Origin: JANSYL01 sp963921255
GTDB taxonomy: Bacteria > Pseudomonadota > Alphaproteobacteria > Rhodobacterales > Rhodobacteraceae
NCBI GenBank assembly: GCA_963921255.3
Contig: CAWUEW020000001.1
Location: 434,001-498,000 of the forward strand
DNA length: 64,000 bases
Reading direction: 5' to 3'
Part shown: piece by piece, positions 7,752-15,119 of the stretch
Layout: every line of letters starts with the position of its first letter
Numbering within the stretch: the stretch's first letter is position 1
Made by a program: the position numbers and the translations under genes
The notes under the pieces: generated by a model
Database searches by the model: none
The model's input: the letters and a program-made list of their open reading frames with translations, nothing else
What the model was told of the DNA's origin: nothing

Positions 7752-8830
7752 AAATTGACTTGCGTACAGTGACCGTCCGGGAACTGGTTGAAGGCTACTG
7801 CGACGGCGGGGACGGCGGTGTCCGGGGATATGGCGGCAAGCTTGATATACGGCCTGCCTATCAACGCGAATTTGTCTATGGCGACAAGCAGCGTGACGCC
7901 GTGATCAACACGATCCGCAACGGGCTTCCCCTCAACACCATGTATTGGGCCGATATTGGCAATGACAGGTTCGAGATCATTGACGGCCAGCAGCGCACCA
8001 TCTCGGTTTGCCAATACGTGAAGGGTGCTTTTTCCATTGACGGGCTGGCTTTCCACAACCTGCAAGCTGACCATCAAGAGCAAATCCTGAACTATGATCT
8101 CATGATCTACACCTGCTCCGGGACGGACAGCGAGAGACTGGAGTGGTTCGAGGTGATCAACATTGCGGGCGAGATTCTGACCGACCAGGAATTGCGAAAC
8201 GCCGTCTATCACGGGCTTTGGGTGTCGGATGCAAAGAGGTATTTCAGCCGACCAAACTGCCCAGCTTACAGCATCGGCAGCAAGTACCTGAAAGGCCATT
8301 CCATCCGTCAGGACTACCTTGAAACTGCGATCAGGTGGATCAATGACGGTGATGTTGAAAGCTACATGTCGGCGCATCAGCGCGACAACAGCGCCGTTAC
8401 GCTATGGAACCACTTCCGCTCTGTCATCGATTGGGTGCACGCGACGTTTCCCAAGTATCGCAAAGAGATGAAAGGCGTTGCATGGGGGCCGCTCTACAAC
8501 CAATTCAAAGAGACCGATCTGGACCCTGACACGCTTGAGGCAGAGATCAAGCGTCTGCTCATGGATGATGACGTGACACGGAAAGCGGGTGTCTATCCTT
8601 ACGTGCTGGACGGCGATGAGCGGCACCTGAGCATTAGGGCGTTCACAGGCGCGATGAAGCTTGAGGCGTTTGAGCGTCAAGACGGTGTTTGCCCGATCTG
8701 TAACGAGCAATTTGACATAAGTCAGATGGAAGGTGACCATATCAAGCCTTGGTCACAAGGTGGAAAGACCGTGGCGGATAACTGCCAAATGCTTTGCAAG
8801 TACTGTAACCGCCGAAAATCAAACAACTAA
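7748..8830 (+). CDS. DUF262 / HNH endonuclease domain protein (transposon passenger)
   Basis: A 360-aa protein with an N-terminal DUF262 (ParB-like nucleotide-binding) domain carrying the DGQQR motif (79-83) in EIIDGQQRTIS. At the C-terminus is an HNH nuclease: CPIC (315-318), DH (330-331), N345, CKYC (350-353). DUF262 with a nuclease domain occurs in GmrSD and SspE-type defence proteins, where nucleotide hydrolysis is tied to sensing DNA modification. Here the nuclease is a classical HNH rather than the DUF1524 type. Its start overlaps the methyltransferase stop (ATGA). I infer it is the restriction partner, either of unmethylated DNA or modification-dependent. Confidence 0.85.
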   Translation: MKIDLRTVTVRELVEGYCDGGDGGVRGYGGKLDIRPAYQREFVYGDKQRDAVINTIRNGLPLNTMYWADIGNDRFEIIDGQQRTISVCQYVKGAFSIDGLAFHNLQADHQEQILNYDLMIYTCSGTDSERLEWFEVINIAGEILTDQELRNAVYHGLWVSDAKRYFSRPNCPAYSIGSKYLKGHSIRQDYLETAIRWINDGDVESYMSAHQRDNSAVTLWNHFRSVIDWVHATFPKYRKEMKGVAWGPLYNQFKETDLDPDTLEAEIKRLLMDDDVTRKAGVYPYVLDGDERHLSIRAFTGAMKLEAFERQDGVCPICNEQFDISQMEGDHIKPWSQGGKTVADNCQMLCKYCNRRKSNN

Positions 8831-8845
8831 ACGCGAGCGCCAAAC

Positions 8846-9016
8846 ATGACCAACAAACCCAAAACGCTTAAAGAAAAGCTGGCCGATTCTCACTTCCAGC
8901 CAACCAAGGCCGAGATGGAAACTGAATACGACATGCCGGGTGCGGATATGGAAGACTTGGGCGGCGCGTTCTTTAATCCGCTCAAAGCCGGGAGGCCAAA
9001 GCTGGAACAGGAATAA
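8846..9016 (+). CDS. 56-aa hypothetical protein, last gene of the transposon
   Basis: An open frame of 56 codons starting MTNKPKTLKEKLADSHFQP, 15 bp after the nuclease stop and ending 10 bp before the right inverted repeat. The N-terminus is basic, the middle acidic (METEYDMPGADMEDLGG). No family recognised. Position and clean codon use suggest a real gene of the passenger module, for example a controller or an inhibitor of the nuclease, but that is speculation. Confidence 0.6.
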   Translation: MTNKPKTLKEKLADSHFQPTKAEMETEYDMPGADMEDLGGAFFNPLKAGRPKLEQE

Positions 9017-9026
9017 TCCAGAGCAG

Positions 9027-9049
9027 TGTTACTTTGCGATATAATTCCC
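9027..9049 (-). repeat. right terminal inverted repeat of the IS1595 element
   Basis: Exact reverse complement of 5572-5594. The following chromosomal bases (GTAAATTT) do not repeat those to the left of the element. Confidence 0.92.
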
Positions 9050-9178
9050 GTAAATTTTCACGGCAAGGTCACGAACCATTCCCGCAAAAACCCGGCTTTG
9101 GCCCGCCCTGCTCCGCAATCGCGCCGCAATTGGGCGTCAGATTGTTTCCAAACCGGATACTCCGAGCAGGTGATAAAG

Positions 9179-10084
9179 ATGGATCGTTTAACTGAGATGG
9201 AAGCCTTTGCCATGGTCGTGGACCAGGGCGGTTTCACGGACGCGGCCAGGAAAATGGGCATTTCAAAGTCCGCCGTGTCAAAACATGTCTCCAGCCTGGA
9301 AGCGCGCCTTGGCGCCCGTCTGCTGAACCGCACCACGCGCCGCGTGAGCCCGACGGAAATTGGTCTGGCCTACTATGATCGTGCCCGGCGCGTCCTGAAC
9401 GACGCCGGTGAAGCCGATGCATTGGTCACCGCGATGCAGTCAGCGCCGTCCGGTATGCTGCGCGTGTCCATCGCAACCGATTTTGGCGTCAACCACATCT
9501 CCCCGATCCTGGGCAAGTTCCTCACCAGCTTCCCTGAGATCACGGTGAACATGGTTCTGAACAATCGCTACGTTGAACTGATCTCGGAAGGGTTCGACAT
9601 GGCGATCCGCGTGGGCGAGTTGGAAGACAGCTCGCTCCGGGCCCGCAAGATTTGTGAAACGCAGCGCCGGATGATCGCCGCGCCGTCCTATTTCGCCCGC
9701 CATGGCCGCCCCGAGAAAATCGACGACCTGAACGAGCATAAGCTTTTGCATTACTCGAACAATGCAAACGCCAATGTGTGGAAGATCACGGCGCCGTCCG
9801 GCGAGCAGCGCCAGGTGCGCACCGCCGGGTCGCTGACCGTTAATGACGGGCAGTCCTTGCTGAACGCCGCCATCGGTGGATTGGGGATCGCCTATCTGCC
9901 AAGCTACCTGTATGCCGACGCCCTGCGCAAAGGGCTGGTTGAAGACGTGATCCCGGAACTGCCGGTTGATATTCAGGGTGTCTATGCCCTCTACCCGCCG
10001 GGGCGCTACACGCAGCCCAAAGTTCGGGCGTTCATCGACTTCCTCGTCGATGCCTTCCGCGAAAAGGGTCCGATGGACTGGTAA
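9179..10084 (+). CDS. LysR-family transcriptional regulator
   Basis: The 301-aa product has an N-terminal winged helix-turn-helix (about 1-60, with FTDAARKMGISKSAVSKHVS) and a LysR substrate-binding domain (about 90-295). The start is the ATG giving MDRLTEMEAFAMVVDQGGF; an upstream in-frame start lies inside the IS right end and would add 51 unrelated residues. The 130 bp between the IS and this start is the only room for its promoter, so the insertion may have changed its expression. The inducer is unknown. The left neighbour is the IS, the right neighbour an opposing OmpA-like gene 15 bp away. Confidence 0.9.
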   Translation: MDRLTEMEAFAMVVDQGGFTDAARKMGISKSAVSKHVSSLEARLGARLLNRTTRRVSPTEIGLAYYDRARRVLNDAGEADALVTAMQSAPSGMLRVSIATDFGVNHISPILGKFLTSFPEITVNMVLNNRYVELISEGFDMAIRVGELEDSSLRARKICETQRRMIAAPSYFARHGRPEKIDDLNEHKLLHYSNNANANVWKITAPSGEQRQVRTAGSLTVNDGQSLLNAAIGGLGIAYLPSYLYADALRKGLVEDVIPELPVDIQGVYALYPPGRYTQPKVRAFIDFLVDAFREKGPMDW

Positions 10085-10099
10085 GGTCGCGATCCCGGA

Positions 10100-11053
10100 T
10101 CAGCCGGGATCGGCCAGAACGACCTCGACCCGGCGATTGGCCTGGCGGCCTTCGTCTGTGCTGTTCGATGCGCGGGGCGCAAGAAAGCCGATGCCCTCGG
10201 ACGCGATCTGATCGGGCGCCACATTCAACGAATCGATCAGGAATTGCCGGACCGCGTTGGCGCGGGCGCGGCTGAGGGTGATGTTGGCGTCGAGAGAGCC
10301 TTCGGCATCCGTGTGGCCGACCAGAACCACCGTCCGGTCCGGGTTGGCGGACAGGTACTCGGCCAGGGAAACGAGGCTGTCATAGCGCGCGCCCGACAAG
10401 GCGGAGGCGCCGGTTTCAAATGTCAGGTCATCCAGAACGGCACGGCCGCTCTGCAGCAGGCCATCAATCAGGTCGGGCTGCAGGGCGGCTTGCTCCGGGG
10501 CGCGCGTGGACGGTGTGACCACCGGGGCCAACCCATCCGGCGGAAGAACCGCCGCAACATGCGCGTACCCCTGCCGCCCCCCATGGGACACGGTCACCGC
10601 CACCAGCGTGCGCCCGTTGGCATCTTCGCGCGTGGCGGTCAGATAGTGGTAGTTGCCCAGATCGACATGCATCTCGGGCCCGTCGTCGATCGGCAGGGCA
10701 TAGCGGAAATCAAACCCACCGCAGGCCGTGTCGGCACAGGTAAACCCGATGTCATACCCCTGATCGGCCAGCTGGGTCCGCAACAGGTTGAGCAGGGCCA
10801 GGGGCTCTCCGGCCTCTCCCGGGATTTGCCAAACCTCATGCAAGAGCGCCCCGTCCTCGCGCGTGGTCGGGGGACCACCTTCGGCATAGGGCCCGGTCGC
10901 GATGCGGAGGCTGCCCAGATCCGGGGCCGACCGATCCGCCAAGTGCGCCCCGTCCGGCCAAGCCAGATCAAGCGCGGCTGCCGGCACGGCAAGCACACTG
11001 ACACAGGCGAGGGTGAGAAGGGACCGCAAGCTCGGGGGGCGCGGATGGATCAT
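10100..11053 (-). CDS. OmpA-family protein, periplasmic/outer membrane
   Basis: 317 aa with a signal peptide (LLTLACVSVLAVPAAA) and a C-terminal OmpA-like peptidoglycan-binding domain from about residue 210 (VLVGHTDAEGSLDANITLSRARA, ending QANRRVEVVLADPG). The middle (25-200) has no recognised domain; two cysteines in TCADTACGG may form a disulfide. It probably anchors to the cell wall. It ends tail-to-tail with the LysR gene and lies 10 bp downstream of the GNAT gene on the same strand. Confidence 0.85.
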   Translation of the reverse strand: MIHPRPPSLRSLLTLACVSVLAVPAAALDLAWPDGAHLADRSAPDLGSLRIATGPYAEGGPPTTREDGALLHEVWQIPGEAGEPLALLNLLRTQLADQGYDIGFTCADTACGGFDFRYALPIDDGPEMHVDLGNYHYLTATREDANGRTLVAVTVSHGGRQGYAHVAAVLPPDGLAPVVTPSTRAPEQAALQPDLIDGLLQSGRAVLDDLTFETGASALSGARYDSLVSLAEYLSANPDRTVVLVGHTDAEGSLDANITLSRARANAVRQFLIDSLNVAPDQIASEGIGFLAPRASNSTDEGRQANRRVEVVLADPG

Positions 11054-11063
11054 GAGCGGCCGG

Positions 11064-11795
11064 TTAGGCTGTTATTGTTCGATAATGATAGTGTCCCACA
11101 GGTTCGAAGCCCAAGGAAGCATAAAGGGATCGGGCCGGCATGTTTCCGCGCGTCACAAGCACGCTGAACCGGGGTGCACCTTGGGTTTCTGCCCAATGGG
11201 CGGCCGCGCGCATCATGTGGGCCGCCAACCCCTTGCACCGGGCCTGCGGCAGAATCTCAAGCGCGTGGAGCATGGCAAGCCCGTTGTGGATGGCGACATA
11301 GGCAGTGCCTGCGGGACGGTCATTGATCCGGCCGAAGAGGCTGATCTTGGGTCCGTCGCACCGGTGCATGATCGCCAAGCGGTCCGCCCCGATGCCGCCT
11401 TCGGCCCAGATCTCTTCCTGGATGGCGAGGGGTGGCCAGGTTTCAAACACGGTCACCGGCGGCGGCGCGGCCGACAGCGTGGCACAGTCGACCTGCAGCG
11501 CCAGGGTCGGATCCTTGATCTCGTACCCGAGGGCCTCCAGCGCCCGGTCCAACCCATCCTGCCCTGCCAGAACCATGTACAACGCGGGCTGGCCAAGGGC
11601 CTGCATCTGGGCCGAGGCCTGCACGATCGCATCCGGGTCCACCGCGACGTCGCCGGCTTCGGCCAGCCGTGCGGCGCGAACCCGGCTTCCGCCGCCGTCG
11701 TTTCTGGCCAGTATGAAGGCCCCCGATGGCATCGTCTCGGCCGGGGGCCATGTGGCGCGGATGGCGGCGGCAATCTCGTGCATGTGGCGTGTCAC
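11064..11795 (-). CDS. GNAT-family N-acetyltransferase
   Basis: 243 aa, with the GNAT acetyl-CoA fold in the C-terminal half: LHALEILPQARCKGLAAHM resembles motif A, and ARSLYASLGFEPVGHYHYR is the typical end. The N-terminal half is a degenerate second GNAT-like domain. The substrate is unknown. Its ATG overlaps the stop of the CinA-like gene by 4 bp, so the two are translationally coupled. Confidence 0.82.
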   Translation of the reverse strand: MTRHMHEIAAAIRATWPPAETMPSGAFILARNDGGGSRVRAARLAEAGDVAVDPDAIVQASAQMQALGQPALYMVLAGQDGLDRALEALGYEIKDPTLALQVDCATLSAAPPPVTVFETWPPLAIQEEIWAEGGIGADRLAIMHRCDGPKISLFGRINDRPAGTAYVAIHNGLAMLHALEILPQARCKGLAAHMMRAAAHWAETQGAPRFSVLVTRGNMPARSLYASLGFEPVGHYHYRTITA

Positions 11796-12520
11796 GACTC
11801 GGTTGGGAACAGGCGGGACAGTTCGGCCATCACCGCATCGACCGCCGCGCCATCCTGACTGGGTACAACGATATTCGCCCCGTGCACGCCGTCCCGCATG
11901 AAGGGATAGGATCCGATGGACACCTCGGGATGCGCGTCGGCCAACGCGCCGAGCGGTCCGGCGATATCACCCTCTCCACGGTTGATACGCAGGGACTGCG
12001 ACAACATCGGCGCGCCCCCGGTCAGCGTCGGCAGGACCGATGCGAGCATCGCTTCAAATATGGTGGGAACACCCGCCATCACATGGACATTCCCAAGCGT
12101 GAACCCCGGTGCGGCCGAGATCGGGTTGTCGATCAGATCCGCCCCGTCAGGGATGCGGGCCATGCGCAGGCGGGCCGCGTTCAACTCCATATCCTGACGG
12201 TCGTAATGGGCCTGCAGGATGGCCCGTGCGTCGTCGCGGACCGAGATGGGCGTGTCAAAGGCGGCGGCAACCGCCTCGGCCGTGATGTCGTCATGGGTGG
12301 GGCCAATGCCGCCAGAGGTGAACACATGCTCCCACGCGTCGCTGAGTGCCCGCACCGCCGCGACAATGGCCGCGTGATCGTCGGACACGACCCGCACTTC
12401 CGACAGCGCGATCCCGTGATCGGTCAGCGCTTTGGCCAGATGGTGCATGTTGGCGTCGCGCGTGCGACCCGACAAGATTTCATCCCCGATGACCAGCATG
12501 GCGGCGGTGGGTCGTGTCAT
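11792..12520 (-). CDS. competence/damage-inducible CinA-like molybdopterin-binding protein
   Basis: 242 aa forming a MoaB/Mog (MPT-binding) domain: GDEILSGRTRDANMHHLAKAL near residue 12 and TSGGIGPTHDDITAEAVAAAF near residue 70. CinA proteins have this domain as a COG1058 module with pyrophosphatase activity reported on ADP-ribose and related nucleotides. The C-terminal deamidase domain of full-length CinA is absent, as is usual for the stand-alone alphaproteobacterial version. Divergent from sfsA (49 bp apart). Confidence 0.88.
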   Translation of the reverse strand: MTRPTAAMLVIGDEILSGRTRDANMHHLAKALTDHGIALSEVRVVSDDHAAIVAAVRALSDAWEHVFTSGGIGPTHDDITAEAVAAAFDTPISVRDDARAILQAHYDRQDMELNAARLRMARIPDGADLIDNPISAAPGFTLGNVHVMAGVPTIFEAMLASVLPTLTGGAPMLSQSLRINRGEGDIAGPLGALADAHPEVSIGSYPFMRDGVHGANIVVPSQDGAAVDAVMAELSRLFPTES

Positions 12521-12569
12521 GGTGCTGGTTCCCTTGTCATGGCGGTCGCTGTCGGTATAGGGGCGCGGT

Positions 12570-13298
12570 ATGCGCTTTCAAACCCCTTTGATCCCGGCCA
12601 CCCTGCTTCGCCGATACAATCGCTTTTTGGCGGATATCCGGCTTGAGGACGGGACCGAAGCGGTCGCCCATTGCCCCAACCCCGGCAGCATGATGGGGCT
12701 GAAGGCGCCCGGCCTGCGAATTTGGGTCGAACCCAACGACGATCCCAAGAAAAAGCTGCGCTACGGCTGGCGGCTGGCCGAACTGCCGGGCGGGCATTTC
12801 GCCGGGATCGACACGGCCGCCCCCAACCGGATCGTGGCCGACGCGTTGGCGCAGGGCGCGATCGCGGAGCTGGCCGGGTACGACACCATTCGGCCGGAAC
12901 AGCGCTATGGGACAAAGAGCCGGATCGATTTCCTGCTGTCGTCTGAAGGGCGCGCCGACGCCTATGTCGAGGTGAAGAACGTCCATCTGCGCCGTGCCGC
13001 CGATTGGGCCGAGTTCCCCGACAGCGTCACCGCGCGGGGGGCCAAGCACCTGGCCGAACTTGCGCGGGTCAAGGCCGGTGGCGCGCGGGCCGTCATGCTC
13101 TATCTCGTGCAACGCACGGATTGCGCGCGGTTTCGGCTGGCGCCCGACCTTGATCCCGTCTATGCCGCCGCCTTCGATGCGGCGCGGGACGCCGGGGTTG
13201 AAATGCTGTGCTACGGCACGCACATCGGGCCAGACGGGATCGAGATTGCCGGATCGCTGCCCGTCGATCCCACGCGGCAAGCGGGCGCGGCACGCTGA
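12570..13298 (+). CDS. sfsA: sugar fermentation stimulation protein SfsA homologue
   Basis: 242 aa, full length. SfsA signatures are CPNPGSMMGL near residue 34, RYGWRLAELPGG, and the nuclease-fold motif SRIDFLLSSEGRADAYVEVKN (about 117-137). Proteins of this family bind DNA and contain a nuclease-like fold; the cellular role is poorly defined. It precedes map by 58 bp on the same strand. Confidence 0.93.
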   Translation: MRFQTPLIPATLLRRYNRFLADIRLEDGTEAVAHCPNPGSMMGLKAPGLRIWVEPNDDPKKKLRYGWRLAELPGGHFAGIDTAAPNRIVADALAQGAIAELAGYDTIRPEQRYGTKSRIDFLLSSEGRADAYVEVKNVHLRRAADWAEFPDSVTARGAKHLAELARVKAGGARAVMLYLVQRTDCARFRLAPDLDPVYAAAFDAARDAGVEMLCYGTHIGPDGIEIAGSLPVDPTRQAGAAR

Positions 13299-13356
13299 CT
13301 GGAAACTGTCACGCATCAGGCTTATTTTAGGGCTTGAACGACACTGGAGACCTTCT

Positions 13357-14166
13357 GTGGACGATTTTAACGGCCGAATGACCAAAGACGGCATCCGCAT
13401 TCACGGCGCAGGTGACTTCGCCGGGATGCACAAGGCTGGCACATTGGCGGCCGAGATCCTGGATGACCTGGCGGGGCTGGTGGTGCCGGGGGCAACGACC
13501 GCGACCATTGACGCGGCGATTGAAGCCAAAGTCACCGAAGCGGGCGCGACCTCGGCCACGATTGGCTATCGCGGGTATCAGCATGCCAGCTGCATCAGTG
13601 TGAACCACGTGGTCTGCCACGGCATTCCGGGCCCGAAGATCCTCAAGGACGGTGATATCCTGAACATCGACGTCACCGTGATTGTCGATGGGTGGTTCGG
13701 GGACACCAGCCGCATGTATGTGGCCGGATCGCTCAGCCGCAAAGCCGAACGTTTGATCCAGGTGACCCACGACGCCCTGTTCAAAGGGATCGAGGCGGTG
13801 AAGCCGGGCGCGACCTTTGGCGATATCGGCCATGCCATCCAATCCTACGTGGAAGGCTACCGGTTGAGTGTTGTGCGCGATTTTTGCGGTCATGGCCTGG
13901 GCCAGGTGTTCCACGCCCCGCCGAATGTTCTGCACTACGGCCGCCCCGGGACGGGTCCGGTTCTGGAGGAAGGCATGTTCTTCACCATTGAACCGATGGT
14001 CAATCTGGGCCGTCCCGAGACCAAGGTGCTGTCGGACGACTGGACAGCTGTGACCCGGGACAAATCCCTCAGCGCACAGTTCGAACACTCCGTCGGCGTG
14101 ACGGCCGATGGCGCCGAGATTTTCACCCTCTCGCCAGCCGGCCGGTTCCATCCAACCTGGGGCTAA
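13357..14166 (+). CDS. map: type I methionyl aminopeptidase
   Basis: Removes the initiator methionine from nascent proteins. 269 aa with metal ligands in NIDVTVIVDGWFGDTSRM (two Asp), CGHGLGQVFH (His), FTIEPM (Glu) and QFEHSVGVT (Glu), and the substrate His in VCHGIPG. I choose the GTG at 13357, because GGAGA (13346-13350) is correctly spaced before it and it gives VDDFNGRMTKDG. The next in-frame ATG is 7 codons later. A longer upstream frame would run through sfsA. Confidence 0.95.
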   Translation: MDDFNGRMTKDGIRIHGAGDFAGMHKAGTLAAEILDDLAGLVVPGATTATIDAAIEAKVTEAGATSATIGYRGYQHASCISVNHVVCHGIPGPKILKDGDILNIDVTVIVDGWFGDTSRMYVAGSLSRKAERLIQVTHDALFKGIEAVKPGATFGDIGHAIQSYVEGYRLSVVRDFCGHGLGQVFHAPPNVLHYGRPGTGPVLEEGMFFTIEPMVNLGRPETKVLSDDWTAVTRDKSLSAQFEHSVGVTADGAEIFTLSPAGRFHPTWG

Positions 14167-14215
14167 GCGCGGTGCGCTAACGCCCGGTTAACCAATCCTT
14201 GGCACTGTGATCGGG

Positions 14216-14974
14216 ATGTCCGATCAACCCTCTTTCCGGTTCGACGAGGCGGCACCGCATTTCGCGGATGTGGTCCCTGTCCTGCCTGTGCCGCCTGTGG
14301 CACAGGACCACCGGCGCGCCCATCGCAGCCGCCTGCGCCAGCGTTTCACCCACGGTGGGGCCGACGCGGTGCCCGACTATGAGCTTCTGGAAATGATTCT
14401 CTATCGCGCGTTGCGGCGGGGCGACACCAAGCCCATCGCGAAGACCCTTCTCAAGGTGTTCGGGGATCTCAACCGGGTATTGGCCGCCCCGCCCGCGCGC
14501 CTGCGACAGGTGCCCGGCGTCGGGGACGCGGTTGTGTTCGAACTTAAACTCATGGAAGCGGTCGGGCATCGCATGGCGCGGGCCAAATTGGTGGACCGGC
14601 CGCTTTTGTCCTCTTGGGAGGCACTGCTCACCTATTGCCAAACCGCGATGGCGCACCGCGACGTGGAACAGTTCCGCGTTCTCTACCTTGATCGGAAAAA
14701 CAGGTTGATCGCCGACGAGGCCCAGGCCGATGGCACGGTCGATCACGTCCCGGTCTATCCGCGCGAGATCGTCAAACGAGCGTTGGAGCTGAACGCCTCG
14801 GCGCTCATCCTGATCCACAACCATCCCTCGGGCGATCCCACCCCAAGCCCGGCCGACATCGACATGACCTATGCGATCCGGGCAACCGCGGAAACGTTGA
14901 ACCTGACGCTGCATGACCACCTGATCGTGGGAAAAGCCTGCCACACGAGTTTTCGCAGCGAAGGCTACCTCTAG
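14216..14974 (+). CDS. radC: RadC family JAB-domain protein
   Basis: 252 aa. An N-terminal helix-hairpin-helix region (RQVPGVGDAVVFELKL) is followed by a JAB/MPN metalloprotease-like domain with the RadC motif HNHPSGDPTPSPADID near residue 205. Family function is uncertain; a DNA-repair role has been questioned. ATG at 14216 is preferred, with a GTG three codons upstream also possible. The gene follows map by about 50 bp. Confidence 0.92.
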   Translation: MSDQPSFRFDEAAPHFADVVPVLPVPPVAQDHRRAHRSRLRQRFTHGGADAVPDYELLEMILYRALRRGDTKPIAKTLLKVFGDLNRVLAAPPARLRQVPGVGDAVVFELKLMEAVGHRMARAKLVDRPLLSSWEALLTYCQTAMAHRDVEQFRVLYLDRKNRLIADEAQADGTVDHVPVYPREIVKRALELNASALILIHNHPSGDPTPSPADIDMTYAIRATAETLNLTLHDHLIVGKACHTSFRSEGYL

Positions 14975-14984
14975 CCGCGCCTGT

Positions 14985-15119
14985 CTCTGTTTTCCAAATA
15001 TCCCGGGGGAGGCCGAAGGCCGGGGGCAGAGCCCCTGCCTCATCGCAAAACCGTCGATCTGTTCGCCCGGAAAACCTTGTTTTCCGTCCGGGTCGGGGGC
15101 GTCAGCCCCCGAGGCCGGC
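14985..15119. repeat. dispersed intergenic repeat with hairpins
   Basis: CTCTGTTTTCCAAATATCCC (14985-15004) is followed by GGCCGAAGGCC and GGGGGCAGAGCCCC hairpins, then CGGAAAAC/GTTTTCCG and GGGGGCGTCAGCCCCC. A shorter copy of the first block, in the opposite orientation and with one base missing, is at 45495-45515. It may act as a bidirectional terminator between radC and the opposing gene. Confidence 0.6.

Larger units (their letters stand above)
5572..9049 (+). mobile_element. IS1595-family transposon with restriction-modification-like passenger genes
   Basis: The 3478-bp element is bounded by perfect 23-bp terminal inverted repeats starting GGGAATTATATCGC. It holds four rightward genes: transposase, EcoRI-type adenine methyltransferase, DUF262-HNH nuclease and a 56-aa protein. 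The first three junctions overlap or nearly touch, consistent with one transcript. IS1595 elements usually leave an 8-bp target duplication, but the 8 bp outside the left end (CTTTCTTT) and right end (GTAAATTT) do not match. The left end interrupts maf. Passenger genes are known in this IS family; this combination is not one I recognise. Confidence 0.92.

Noticed and set aside
5564..9057. 8-bp target-site duplication for the IS1595 element
   Set aside because: Flanks CTTTCTTT and GTAAATTT do not match in either orientation.
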